DNA from: Streptomyces humi
GTDB lineage: Bacteria > Actinomycetota > Actinomycetes > Streptomycetales > Streptomycetaceae
Assembly: GCF_001005085.2 (NCBI RefSeq)
Contig: NZ_LBMU02000088.1
Location: forward strand, 62,001 to 126,000
Length of the DNA stretch: 64,000 nt
Direction of reading: 5' to 3'
Below, piece after piece: positions 1 to 9,564 of this stretch. How positions within the stretch are numbered: the first letter of the stretch is position 1; every line of letters begins with the position of its first letter. The notes under the pieces are model-generated. The model worked only from the letters and a program-made list of their open reading frames with translations. It had not been told where the DNA came from and ran no database searches. Made by a program: the position numbers and the translations under genes.

Positions 1-567
1 GGCGCCTACGGCGAGTGGATGCAGACGCCGCCGCCCACCTGGGAGGACATCGCCTGGCTGCGCACCGAGTGGGGCGGCCCCTTCCTCCTCAAGGGCGTGT
101 CCCGGGTGGACGACGCCAGGCGGGCGGTGGACGCCGGTGTGTCGGGGCTGTCCGTGTCCAACCACGGGGGCAACAACCTGGACACCACACCCGCCACCAT
201 CCGGCTGCTCCCAGCCATCGCGGAAGCGGTCGGGGACCAGGTCGAGGTCCTGATGGACGGCGGCGTCCGCCGCGGCGGCGACGTGGCCAAGGCACTCGCC
301 CTCGGCGCCCGCGCCGTGCTGATCGGCCGCGCGTACCTGTGGGGCCTCGCGGCGAACGGCCAGGCCGGTGTCGAGAACGTCCTGGACATCCTGCGCGGCG
401 GGCTCGACTCGGCGGTCCTGGGCCTCGGCCGCTCCTCCGTGCACCAACTGGGCCCCGAGGACCTGGCGATACCGTCCGGCTTCCGGCTCACCCTGGGCGG
501 CGGGAACATGCCGGAGCTCCCGGCCGCCGCCGGATCCACCACCGAAGCCCGGTCCACGGCCGCCTGA
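1..567 (+). CDS. mftD: Mycofactocin-system FMN dehydrogenase MftD, 3' part
   Basis: The frame is open from base 1, so the start lies off the left edge and only the last 188 residues are present. What remains is the C-terminal half of an FMN-dependent alpha-hydroxyacid dehydrogenase barrel, with the loop SNHGGNNLD, the flavin-phosphate stretch DGGVRRGGDV and GARAVLIGRAYLWGL. In the mycofactocin pathway MftD oxidatively deaminates the peptide-derived intermediate AHDP to premycofactocin, which creates the redox-active group. Assignment rests on these motifs and on mftE and mftF following directly on the same strand. mftA, mftB and mftC would be expected to the left. An ordinary lactate dehydrogenase is the alternative, but the neighbours argue against it. 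Confidence 0.9.
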   Translation, partial: GAYGEWMQTPPPTWEDIAWLRTEWGGPFLLKGVSRVDDARRAVDAGVSGLSVSNHGGNNLDTTPATIRLLPAIAEAVGDQVEVLMDGGVRRGGDVAKALALGARAVLIGRAYLWGLAANGQAGVENVLDILRGGLDSAVLGLGRSSVHQLGPEDLAIPSGFRLTLGGGNMPELPAAAGSTTEARSTAA

Positions 568-584
568 GCGGGCAGGGGAGCACC

Positions 585-1349
585 ATGCCGCGTGTGCTGG
601 CCGACGCCGTCTGGCCCGCCGTACCGTCCGGAGCGCTCGTCCTGGTACCCGTCGGGTCCACCGAGCAGCACGGCCCGCACCTGCCGCTGGACACCGACAC
701 CGTCGTCGCCCGCGCCGTCGCGTGCCGGGCGGCAGCCACCCTCGGCCCGCTGAGCCCCCACGGTCCAGCACTGGTGGCACCCGCGGTGGCGTACGGGGCG
801 AGCGGCGAACACGCCGGCTTCCCCGGCACCGTCTCGATCGGACACGAGGCGCTGCGCGCGGTCGTCGTGGAACTGACACGCTCACTGTCCCTGTGGGCCG
901 GCCGGATCGTGTTCGTCAACGGCCACGGCGGCAACACGGCGACCCTGGACGGCGCGCTCGCCCTGCTCCGCGCCGAGGGCCACGACGCCGTCTGGACCGC
1001 GTGCGAGGCACCGGACGGCGACGCGCACGCCGGTCGCACGGAGACCTCCCTGCTGCTGCACCTGGAGCCCGAACGGGTCCGCCTCGACGCGGCCGTCACC
1101 GGCGACACCCGGCCACTGTCCGTACTCCTGCCGGAGCTGATCGCCCGAGGCGTCCGCGCGGTCTCCGCCTCCGGCGTACTCGGCGACCCGGCGGGCGCCA
1201 CGGCCGGGGAAGGCCGACGGACGATGGCCGCGATGGTCTCCACCACCGTCCGCCGCATCCACGCCTGGACCCCCGACGCCCGCGGTCGCCTCACCGACCC
1301 CGGGACCCGCACACCGCCACCCACCAGCGCGAAGGGCGCACGCCGATGA
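585..1349 (+). CDS. mftE: Mycofactocin precursor peptidase MftE (creatininase family)
   Basis: A 254-residue creatininase-family metalloprotein. The metal-binding region GSTEQHGPHLPLDTD is near residues 22-36, and the second ligand motif NGHGGN is near residue 107. In mycofactocin biosynthesis MftE hydrolyses the MftC-modified MftA peptide to release the C-terminal Val-Tyr-derived AHDP, which MftD then oxidises. The ATG at 585 has a good ribosome-binding site (GGGGAG) seven to twelve bases upstream and lies 17 bases after mftD. The stop overlaps the start of mftF (ATGA), so the two are translationally coupled. The C-terminal tail beyond about residue 225 is rich in Pro, Thr and Arg and looks unstructured. 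Confidence 0.93.
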   Translation: MPRVLADAVWPAVPSGALVLVPVGSTEQHGPHLPLDTDTVVARAVACRAAATLGPLSPHGPALVAPAVAYGASGEHAGFPGTVSIGHEALRAVVVELTRSLSLWAGRIVFVNGHGGNTATLDGALALLRAEGHDAVWTACEAPDGDAHAGRTETSLLLHLEPERVRLDAAVTGDTRPLSVLLPELIARGVRAVSASGVLGDPAGATAGEGRRTMAAMVSTTVRRIHAWTPDARGRLTDPGTRTPPPTSAKGARR

Positions 1350-2731
1350 CGCTTCCCCTCGGGTTCGTCGTGGAGTTCGACCGGCACACCCGGGTGGTCG
1401 ACGACGGCCGGGCGCTGCTCGGCGGACACCCGACGCGGATGCTCAAGCTGACTCCGCGAGCACGGCGGCTGCTGACCGGGCGGACGCTCGTCGTACGGGA
1501 CGCGGCCGGTGCCCTGCTCGCGGACCGGCTGCTGGAGACGGGCCTCGCGCATCCCGTCGCCGGCTCGCTCCCGACGCCCGGAGACCCCCGGTACACGGTG
1601 GTCGTCCCGGTCCGCGACCGCCCGCGTCAACTGGACCGCCTGCTGCGGAGCATCGAACCGGGCCGCCCGGTGATCGTGGTCGACGACGCCTCGAGGCAGC
1701 CGGCCGCCGTGGCCGCCACGGCCGCCCGGCACGGTGCGCGGCTGGTCGCCCTCACCGCCAACGTCGGGCCCGCGGAGGCACGCAACGCCGGCCTGCGGCT
1801 GGTCGCCACCCCCTACGTGGTCTTCGCCGATTCCGACATCGTGCTGGACCCCGACACGGTCCCCACCCTGCTCCGGCACTTCGCCGACCCCCTGGTCGCC
1901 ATGGCCGTACCCCGCATCACCGGCCTGACCGCCCCGGCCACGACCTGGATCGAACGGTACGAGAACTCCCGGTCCTCGCTCGACCTCGGCACGCATCCCG
2001 CCCCGGTCCGGCCCGGCACCCCCGTCTCCTGGGCCTCCTCGGCCTGCGTGGTGGCCCGGGTCGACGTACTGGGGGCGGGTTTCGACGCGGGCATGCGGGT
2101 CGGGGAGGACGTCGACCTGTGCTGGCGCCTGGTGGCGGCGGGGCGCCGGGTGCGCTACGAACCCGCCGTCCGGGCGGCCCACGAGCACCGGGTGCGGCTG
2201 GGGGACTGGCTGCTGCGCAAGGCCGTGTACGGCACCGGCGCGCAGCCCCTCGCCGAGCGGCACCCCCGGTCCGTCGCACCCGTCGTGTTCGCGCCGTGGA
2301 GTACGGTGCTGGCCGTCACGCTGCTCGCCGGCCGGCGCTGGTCGGCACCGGTCGCCGTGGCCGTGCTCGGTGCCGTCACCGTACGCATCGCCCGCAAGCT
2401 CGACGGCACCCGGCACCCGTACCGGCTGGCCGTGCGGCTCACCGGCAACGGAGCCCTCGCCACCCTGTCGCAGACCTCCGCGCTGCTGACCCGCCACTGG
2501 TGGCCGCTGACGGCCGTCGGCTGCGCGTTCTCCGGCCGGGTACGCCGCGCCGCCGCGGTCGCCGCGCTGGCCGACATCGCACTGGAGTACCGGCGGGATC
2601 AGGCCACGCTCGACCCGCTGCGCTACGCCGTCGCCCGCCGCCTGGACGACCTCGCCTACGGGGCCGGTGTGTGGTTCGCCGCCCTCAGGGCCCGCTCCGG
2701 CACCGCGCTGCGGCCCCGCGTGACCCGCTGA
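1346..2731 (+). CDS. mftF: Mycofactocin glycosyltransferase MftF (GT2)
   Basis: A 461-residue family 2 glycosyltransferase. An N-terminal domain of about 75 residues precedes the GT-A fold, which starts at YTVVVPVRDR. It carries the nucleotide-sugar VVDDAS motif, the metal-binding FADSDIVLD (DxD type) and an acceptor-site GEDVDLCWR (ED motif). The C-terminal third has several hydrophobic stretches, for example VAPVVFAPWSTVLAVTLLA, consistent with membrane association. MftF is known to add an oligoglucose tail to (pre)mycofactocin. The gene starts inside the last codons of mftE (ATGA overlap). No terminator is obvious after it, and a 177-base gap separates it from the mutase gene. Confidence 0.93.
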   Translation: MTLPLGFVVEFDRHTRVVDDGRALLGGHPTRMLKLTPRARRLLTGRTLVVRDAAGALLADRLLETGLAHPVAGSLPTPGDPRYTVVVPVRDRPRQLDRLLRSIEPGRPVIVVDDASRQPAAVAATAARHGARLVALTANVGPAEARNAGLRLVATPYVVFADSDIVLDPDTVPTLLRHFADPLVAMAVPRITGLTAPATTWIERYENSRSSLDLGTHPAPVRPGTPVSWASSACVVARVDVLGAGFDAGMRVGEDVDLCWRLVAAGRRVRYEPAVRAAHEHRVRLGDWLLRKAVYGTGAQPLAERHPRSVAPVVFAPWSTVLAVTLLAGRRWSAPVAVAVLGAVTVRIARKLDGTRHPYRLAVRLTGNGALATLSQTSALLTRHWWPLTAVGCAFSGRVRRAAAVAALADIALEYRRDQATLDPLRYAVARRLDDLAYGAGVWFAALRARSGTALRPRVTR

Positions 2732-2908
2732 GCCGTGAAGGACGGAGACCACGGGGACGGCGAGCGCAACTGCCCGTGGAAGTCCGCCGGCACTCGCGGG
2801 CCCGAGCATGATCGATCAGGCGGAGGCCGATGACGGCATCGAGGCGCCGACCACGTTCTCGTGAACGGTATTGGCATTCTCTTTTTTCGCAAGTAGCATA
2901 TCCGAACG
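2732..2908. promoter_or_regulatory. Promoter region of the mutase operon with a degenerate GAGAAT-type site
   Basis: This 177-base gap between mftF and the mutase gene holds no gene I can support. Near its right end GGTATTGGCATTCTC (2867-2881) matches the recurrent 15-bp palindrome of this window at 9 of its 12 arm positions; the right arm is perfect. Just upstream is a separate short inverted repeat, GTTCTCGTGAAC (2855-2866). Both lie 28-54 bases before the mutase ATG, where an operator would be expected. Regulatory function is inferred from position and from the better copies elsewhere. Confidence 0.5.
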
Positions 2909-4489
<1,581 letters not shown>

Positions 4490-4532
4490 TGGGCCATCCT
4501 GACGCACTCCTGGAGAATTTGGTGATGCACTG

Positions 4533-4925
4533 ATGGCCACCCGCATTCTCATCGCCAAGCCCGGCCTGGACGGCCACGACCGGGGTGCCAAGATCGTGGC
4601 GCGGGCACTGCGCGACGCCGGCTTCGAGGTCGTCTTCACCGGCATCCGGCAGCGCGTCGACGACATCGTGGCCACCGCCGTCCAGGAGGACGTGGCGGTG
4701 GTCGGCCTGAGCATGCTGTCCGGCGCCCATCTGGCGCTGACCGCAAGGACCGTCGAGGGACTGCGGGCCGCCGACGCCGATGACATCACCGTCGTCGTCG
4801 GCGGCACCATCCCGCCCGCCGACGTGCCGCGCCTGAAGGCCGCGGGCGCGGCTGGGGTGTTCCCCACCGGCACCCCCCTGGACGTCGTGGTCGCCGAGGT
4901 GCGCGCGCTCACGACGTCCTCCTGA
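4533..4925 (+). CDS. Acyl-CoA mutase, small B12-binding subunit
   Basis: A 130-residue cobalamin-binding domain. The base-off/His-on motif GLDGHDRGAK (DxHxxG) is near residues 11-20, followed by the SMLSGAH and VGGTIPP loops that hold the dimethylbenzimidazole tail. It should pair with the large subunit encoded 43 bases upstream to form a working mutase, as in split isobutyryl-CoA and 2-hydroxyisobutyryl-CoA mutases. The ATG at 4533 follows a weak and distant GGAG. No MeaB/ArgK-type reactivating GTPase lies nearby. Function as B12 subunit is secure; the acyl-CoA substrate is not known. Confidence 0.92.
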   Translation: MATRILIAKPGLDGHDRGAKIVARALRDAGFEVVFTGIRQRVDDIVATAVQEDVAVVGLSMLSGAHLALTARTVEGLRAADADDITVVVGGTIPPADVPRLKAAGAAGVFPTGTPLDVVVAEVRALTTSS

Positions 4926-4971
4926 CCCTCCGCGCGCGCGGAGCCCCGAACCCGGACCACCTGGAGGGAAC

Positions 4972-5928
4972 GTGCGGATCGGTGTCATGATCGGGCCCGA
5001 GCGGGGCGACTCCGCGCGGAAGATCTCGCGCATGATCGCGGACGTGGAGTGGGCCGAGAGCGCCGGGATGGACACCGCCTGGGTGCCGCAAGTCCCGTCG
5101 GACTTCGACGCGTTGACCGCCGTGGCGCTGATGGGCGCGCGCACCACCCGGATCGAGCTGGGCACCGCCGTCGTACCACTTCAGGCCCAGCATCCCGTCG
5201 CGCTGGCCCGGCAGGCGCTGTCCGCGCAGGCGGCCACCGGCGGGCGTCTCGCCCTCGGCGTGGGCCCCTCGCACCACTGGATCGTCCAGGGCATGCTCGG
5301 TCTGCCCTACGAGCGCCCGGCCGGTCTCACCCGTGACTACCTCGACGTCCTGGACGCTGCTCGCGGCGGCCCCGGCCCCGTCGACGTCGAGAACGCCACG
5401 TACACCGTGCACAACCCGCTCGACCTGGCGCCCGTCGCCCCGCTGCCTGTCCTGGTGGCCGCCCTCGGCCCGGTCATGCTGGCCCTCGCCGGCGAGCGCG
5501 CCGACGGAACCGTGCTGTGGATGGCCGACGAACGCGCCGTCGCCGACCACGTCGTCCCCCGGATCACCAAGTCCGCCGAGGCCGCCGGACGCCCCGCGCC
5601 GCGCGTCGTCGCCGGCATCCCGGTGTGCCTGTGTCGGCCCTCCGAGGTCGACGCGGCCCGGGAACGCGCGAACCGCATCCTCGGCGAGGCCGAGATCTCG
5701 CCCAACTACCAGCGGCTGCTGGGGTACGGCGACGCCGAGGACGTCGGCGACCTGTGCGCCGCGGGCGACGAGGCGGCGATCGCGGCCCGCTTCGGACGGT
5801 TCGCCGACGCGGGCGTCACCGACCTGTCCGTCCGGCTGCTGCCCATCGGCGACGGCCGCGAGGAACTGGTCGCCTCCAAGCGCCGCACCCGGGAGATGAT
5901 CGCCGGCCTGGCGGCGGAGCTCCGGTGA
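4972..5928 (+). CDS. LLM-class flavin/F420-dependent oxidoreductase
   Basis: A 318-residue luciferase-like monooxygenase fold. Visible features are the N-terminal strand RIGVMIGPERGD, the ATGGRLALGVGPSH segment and GERADGTVLWMADER. Actinobacterial members of this length usually use coenzyme F420 to reduce or oxidise alcohols, ketones or enoyl groups, and less often use FMN with oxygen. Cofactor and substrate cannot be decided here. The GTG at 4972 has a strong ribosome-binding site, GGAGGG. It sits between the mutase and a CoA transferase, and its stop overlaps the next start (GTGA), so it acts in the same pathway. Confidence 0.82.
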   Translation: MRIGVMIGPERGDSARKISRMIADVEWAESAGMDTAWVPQVPSDFDALTAVALMGARTTRIELGTAVVPLQAQHPVALARQALSAQAATGGRLALGVGPSHHWIVQGMLGLPYERPAGLTRDYLDVLDAARGGPGPVDVENATYTVHNPLDLAPVAPLPVLVAALGPVMLALAGERADGTVLWMADERAVADHVVPRITKSAEAAGRPAPRVVAGIPVCLCRPSEVDAARERANRILGEAEISPNYQRLLGYGDAEDVGDLCAAGDEAAIAARFGRFADAGVTDLSVRLLPIGDGREELVASKRRTREMIAGLAAELR

Positions 5929-6980
5929 GCCCCGGCCCCCTCGCCGGTATCCGCGTCCTGGAGGTCGGCCACATCCTCGCGGGCCCTTTCGCCACGATGC
6001 TCCTCGCCGACCTCGGTGCCGAGGTCACCAAGATCGAGCCGCCCGGCGGCGACCTCTCCAGACAGGTGGGCGACGCCTACTTCGCCAGCATCAACCGCAA
6101 CAAACGCAGCATCTGCCTCGACCTCACCACCGAGCAAGGACGACTGAAACTGGGCGAGTTGACCACCGACGCGCACGCGCTGCTGGTCAACCTCAAGCCG
6201 TCGGTGATTCGGCGCCTGGGTCTCACGTACGACGGCCTGCGCCGCCACAACGAACGGATCGTCTGTGTCGCCGTCACCGGCTACGGCCTGGACGGCGGGG
6301 ACGACCCGGCCTTCGACTACGTCATCCAGGCCGCGACCGGAGTGGCGGCGCTGACCGGCGACCCGGACGGACCGCCGACCCTGCCCGGCTACTCGTCTGT
6401 CGACAACTCCGCCGCCCTGACAGCCGCGTTGGGCCTGCTCGCCCAGATCGTCTCCGGACGCGGCGGACAGGTCGACGTGGCGCTGCGGGACGTGATGCTC
6501 GCCCAGCTCAACTACCGTGCCGCCGCCTACCTCAACGACGGCGTCGAGCCGCGCCGCATGCCGGGCGGCGCGCACTCCTACTACGTGCCGGCCCAGCTCT
6601 TCCCCACCCGGCAGGGGCACTTGGCGCTGTTCGTCACGCACGACGGCTTCTGGCGCGGCTTCGCCGCCGAGGCCGGGATCGACGGCTTCTGGACGATGGC
6701 CGAGCGGGCCGCCCGCCGCGACGATGTCCTCGCCGCCGTCACCCGCGCCCTGGCCGCCGACACTGCCAGAGGCTGGGAGGCGCGACTGCGGCCGCTCGGC
6801 ATCCCGGCGGCGGCCGTGCGCACCCTGCCCGAGGCACTGGAGGCCACTCCGGAGATGGTCGTCCGGGCGGGCGGCTACCGGTTGGTCGGCAGCCCGGTCC
6901 GGATCGCCGGACACGAGCCCGAGTTCCGGCCGCCGCCCCGGCTCGGCGAACACGGTTCACTCGTAGTGGACGGTGACTGA
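5925..6980 (+). CDS. Family III (CaiB/BaiF) CoA transferase
   Basis: A 351-residue family III CoA transferase, on the short side for the family (usually about 390-400). The N-terminal GIRVLEVGHILAGPFATMLL and ADLGAEVTKIEPP are diagnostic. The conserved aspartate that forms the acyl anhydride lies in FDYVIQAATG. It would move CoA between carboxylic acids, or act as an acyl-CoA racemase such as an alpha-methylacyl-CoA racemase, which has the same fold. Translation is coupled to the LLM enzyme by a GTGA overlap. The 3' end overlaps the convergent reductase gene by 24 bases. Confidence 0.87.
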   Translation: MSPGPLAGIRVLEVGHILAGPFATMLLADLGAEVTKIEPPGGDLSRQVGDAYFASINRNKRSICLDLTTEQGRLKLGELTTDAHALLVNLKPSVIRRLGLTYDGLRRHNERIVCVAVTGYGLDGGDDPAFDYVIQAATGVAALTGDPDGPPTLPGYSSVDNSAALTAALGLLAQIVSGRGGQVDVALRDVMLAQLNYRAAAYLNDGVEPRRMPGGAHSYYVPAQLFPTRQGHLALFVTHDGFWRGFAAEAGIDGFWTMAERAARRDDVLAAVTRALAADTARGWEARLRPLGIPAAAVRTLPEALEATPEMVVRAGGYRLVGSPVRIAGHEPEFRPPPRLGEHGSLVVDGD

Positions 6981-7958
6981 CCCCTCGTCCGGGACACCCT
7001 GACAGGTCAGCACGTAGCCCTCGGCGACCTCCTCCTCGGTGAGCGCGTCGTTCACCCGCATCGTCGCGCTGCCCTCCGTCAGCCTGGCCATGCAGGTCGC
7101 GCAGTTGCCCGCCTCGCAGGAGGACGGCGGGGTCAGGCCGGCCCGGCGGGCGGTCTGCAACAGGGTCTCGTTCGGGTGCTTGCGCACCGACACGCGCCGG
7201 GTGCCGAGCCGGATCGTGACGGTAGCGGTGTCCTCTGCGGGAGCGGTGACCTCCGCCACGGGCGCCGGCGCGTCGCCGCCGAACCGCTCGCCGAAGACAC
7301 GCCCGGGCCCGGGCAGCGCCGACTCCACGAGCGCCATGAAGGGTTCGGGCCCGCACACGTACGCGTCCGCGGCGCCGTCCGGCCCGACGAACTCCCGTAC
7401 CGCGGCCGCGTCGAGGAACCCGCGGTCCGCGTCGAGGTGCCGTACGACCGTCAGACGCCCGGGATACCGCGCGACCAGGTCCTCCAGCGCCGAGCGGAAG
7501 ATCGCCGCGTCGCGGTCGCGGTCGGCACAGAGCAACCGGACGCTCCGGCCGGTGCCGGCGAGGGTGCTCTTGGCCAGGGACAGGATCGGCGTGATGCCGC
7601 TGCCGCCGCTGAAACCGAGCAGCGGCGTCGCCGCCGGGCGCAGGCAGAACCGGCCGCGGGGCAGCGTCAGTTCCAGTTCGTCGCCCTCCTCGACATGATC
7701 GATCAGCCAGTTGGAGACCCTGCCGTCCGGGACGCGCTTGACCGTCGTCATCAGCTCGGCGTCGGACTCCGGAGCGCTCGACATCGAGTACGAGCGCAGC
7801 AGGTCCCGGCCGTCGACCCGGACCCGGAAGACACAGAACTGCCCGGCCCGGTAGGAGAACGGGCCGTCCTGCGGGTCCAGCACGAAGGTCCGGGCGTCGG
7901 CTGTCTCCTGGACGATCTTGACGACGGTCGCGCGCCGGAACAGTGCGGGGCTCGCCAT
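6957..7958 (-). CDS. Ferredoxin reductase with FAD, NAD(P)H and 2Fe-2S domains
   Basis: A 333-residue three-domain reductase of the KshB/PaaE type. The FAD domain carries RSYSMSSAPE, and the pyridine-nucleotide domain carries FSGGSGITPILS and YVCGPEPFM. A C-terminal plant-type 2Fe-2S domain has cysteines in CEAGNCATCMARL plus a final LTCQG. Such proteins pass electrons from NAD(P)H to Rieske oxygenases. The only Rieske oxygenase in view, at 44991-46277, has no reductase beside it, so this is its likely partner (inference). The ATG follows a strong GGAGGAGG site. The gene diverges from the ligase operon across a perfect GAGAAT palindrome. Confidence 0.92.
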   Translation of the reverse strand: MASPALFRRATVVKIVQETADARTFVLDPQDGPFSYRAGQFCVFRVRVDGRDLLRSYSMSSAPESDAELMTTVKRVPDGRVSNWLIDHVEEGDELELTLPRGRFCLRPAATPLLGFSGGSGITPILSLAKSTLAGTGRSVRLLCADRDRDAAIFRSALEDLVARYPGRLTVVRHLDADRGFLDAAAVREFVGPDGAADAYVCGPEPFMALVESALPGPGRVFGERFGGDAPAPVAEVTAPAEDTATVTIRLGTRRVSVRKHPNETLLQTARRAGLTPPSSCEAGNCATCMARLTEGSATMRVNDALTEEEVAEGYVLTCQGVPDEGSVTVHYE

Positions 7959-8000
7959 GGACGACCTCCTCCACCTCTGGTATCAAGGTTCTGTCGAAAC

Positions 8001-8015
8001 GAGAATACTATTCTC
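8001..8015. promoter_or_regulatory. Perfect 15-bp GAGAAT-N3-ATTCTC palindrome
   Basis: GAGAATACTATTCTC is a perfect inverted repeat; the arms even extend to seven bases around one central C. It sits between the divergent starts of the reductase (7958, minus) and the acyl-CoA ligase (8056, plus), 42 and 40 bases from each. It is one of four perfect copies in the window and is read as a repressor operator controlling both directions. Confidence 0.85.
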
Positions 8016-8055
8016 TCCTGGCTGATGGGATCCTCTCAAGAGGTGGGAGCGAGAG

Positions 8056-9564
8056 ATGGGTGAACGGGCCGCACTGGTCTTCGAGGACCGCGGGTACAGC
8101 CGTGCCGAGCTGACGGCCCTGGCGGACGGGCTGGCCGGGACACTGGCTCGGCGAGGGGTGCGGGCCGGAGACCGGGTGGCGCTCATGTCCTCCAACCGGC
8201 CGGAGTTCGTGGTCGCCGTGCAGGCCGCCTGGCGGCTGGGCGCGGCGGTCGTCCTGCTCAGCCCCGCCTGGAAGCGGGGCGAGGTCGAACACGCCCTGGA
8301 GATCACCGGGCCCGCCCACGCGGTCGGCGACCACCCGGTGCTCGCCGCACTGATGCCGATGCTGCACCTGGACGAGCCGATCGAACCAGGACACGGCGAG
8401 GAGGTCTCCGTGGACCAGGACACCGACGCGGTCCTGGTGTTCAGCTCGGGCACCACCGGCATGCCCAAGGCGGTCCGGCACACGCACGGCTCGTTCGCCG
8501 CCGCCGTCCGGCACTGGCGGGCCGCCCTCGGCCTCACCGAGCGCGACCGCATCCAGATCGCCACCCCGCCCTCGCACATCCTCGGCCTGCTCAACATCGT
8601 CACGGCCCTCGAGACCGGGGCCCGGCTGCGGCTGCACCGCCGCTTCGACCTGGACCGGCTGCTGCACCACATCGAACTCGACCGCGTCACCGTGGAGATG
8701 GCCGTCGCCCCGATCGCGCTCGCCATCGCCTCCCACCCGAAGCTGGAGTCGTACGACCTCTCCTCCCTGCGTTACATCATGTGGGGCGCCACCCCGGTGA
8801 CCCCGAGCATCGCCGAGACGGTGACCCGGCGGACCGGGGTGGGCTGGGTGCCCGCGTACGGGGCCAGCGAACTGCCCGTCATCGCCTGCAACCCGCTCGA
8901 CGGGGCACGGCTCGACTCGGCCGGCCGTGCCGTGCCGGGGGTGGACGTGCGTGTGGTCTCGCTGGAGACGGGGGAGACCGTGGGACCGGGCGAGACCGGG
9001 GAGATCGAGGTGCGCTCGGAGTCCCTGATGGCCGGGTACCTGCCGGCCGCGACGACGGCGGACGCCCTGCACGACGGCTGGTACCGCACCGGGGACGTCG
9101 GCAGCGTCGACGCGGACGGGTGGGTGCGCCTCACCGACCGCTCCAAGGAGATGATCAAGGTGCGGGCGTTCCAGGTCGCCCCCGCCGAGGTCGAGGCCGT
9201 GCTGCACGGCCATCCGGCGGTCGCCGACTGTGCGGTGTTCGGCGTCCCCGACGGCACGGACGGGGAGACGGTCGTCGCTGCGGTCCGGCGGGCCGCGCCG
9301 GTCGAGGCCGCCGAACTCGTCGAACTCGTCGGCGCCAGGCTCGCCTCCTACAAACGGCCCCGCCGTGTCGAGTTCGTGACCGAGATCCCGCGCCTGCCCT
9401 CGGGAAAGGTGCTGCGGCGAGTCCTCAAGGAGCAGGTACTCAGGGACCAGGCACTCAGGGAGCAGGTACTCAAGGACCAGGCACTCAGGGAGCAGGTACT
9501 CAAGGACCAGGTACTCAAGGACCAGGTACTCAAGGAGCGCGATGGACGTACGGCTGACCGCTGA
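8056..9564 (+). CDS. AMP-forming acyl-CoA ligase with a C-terminal pentapeptide-repeat tail
   Basis: A 502-residue adenylate-forming ligase that would activate a carboxylic acid with ATP and CoA. The AMP-binding motif SSGTTGMPK is near residue 134, GWYRTGD follows, and the catalytic lysine sits in LPSGKVLRR near residue 450. After that the protein does not end normally. It continues for about 45 residues as tandem Leu-(Lys/Arg)-(Glu/Asp)-Gln-(Val/Ala) repeats, encoded by a 15-bp tandem repeat at 9424-9540. The ATG at 8056 follows GGGAG. The end overlaps the next gene by 23 bases. Substrate unknown. Confidence 0.9.
   Translation: MGERAALVFEDRGYSRAELTALADGLAGTLARRGVRAGDRVALMSSNRPEFVVAVQAAWRLGAAVVLLSPAWKRGEVEHALEITGPAHAVGDHPVLAALMPMLHLDEPIEPGHGEEVSVDQDTDAVLVFSSGTTGMPKAVRHTHGSFAAAVRHWRAALGLTERDRIQIATPPSHILGLLNIVTALETGARLRLHRRFDLDRLLHHIELDRVTVEMAVAPIALAIASHPKLESYDLSSLRYIMWGATPVTPSIAETVTRRTGVGWVPAYGASELPVIACNPLDGARLDSAGRAVPGVDVRVVSLETGETVGPGETGEIEVRSESLMAGYLPAATTADALHDGWYRTGDVGSVDADGWVRLTDRSKEMIKVRAFQVAPAEVEAVLHGHPAVADCAVFGVPDGTDGETVVAAVRRAAPVEAAELVELVGARLASYKRPRRVEFVTEIPRLPSGKVLRRVLKEQVLRDQALREQVLKDQALREQVLKDQVLKDQVLKERDGRTADR
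9424..9540 (+). repeat. 15-bp tandem repeat inside the ligase gene
   Basis: Seven full copies and one partial copy of a 15-bp unit of the form CTCARGGASCAGGYA run head to tail, in frame with the ligase. They encode Leu-(Lys/Arg)-(Glu/Asp)-Gln-(Val/Ala). Unit-to-unit changes keep the amphipathic charge pattern. The repeat likely expanded by slippage just before the ligase stop and predicts an alpha-helical or coiled-coil tail. Confidence 0.95.

Noticed and set aside
488..2809. Long minus-strand open frame opposite mftE and mftF
   Set aside because: No motif, Arg/Pro/Gly-rich translation, and the plus strand carries recognisable mycofactocin genes with ribosome-binding sites.
4511..4525. GGAGAATTTGGTGATG before the small mutase subunit as another operator
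   Set aside because: Only the left half-site is present; the other arm has no match, and the spot is inside an operon where GGAG more likely serves ribosome binding.
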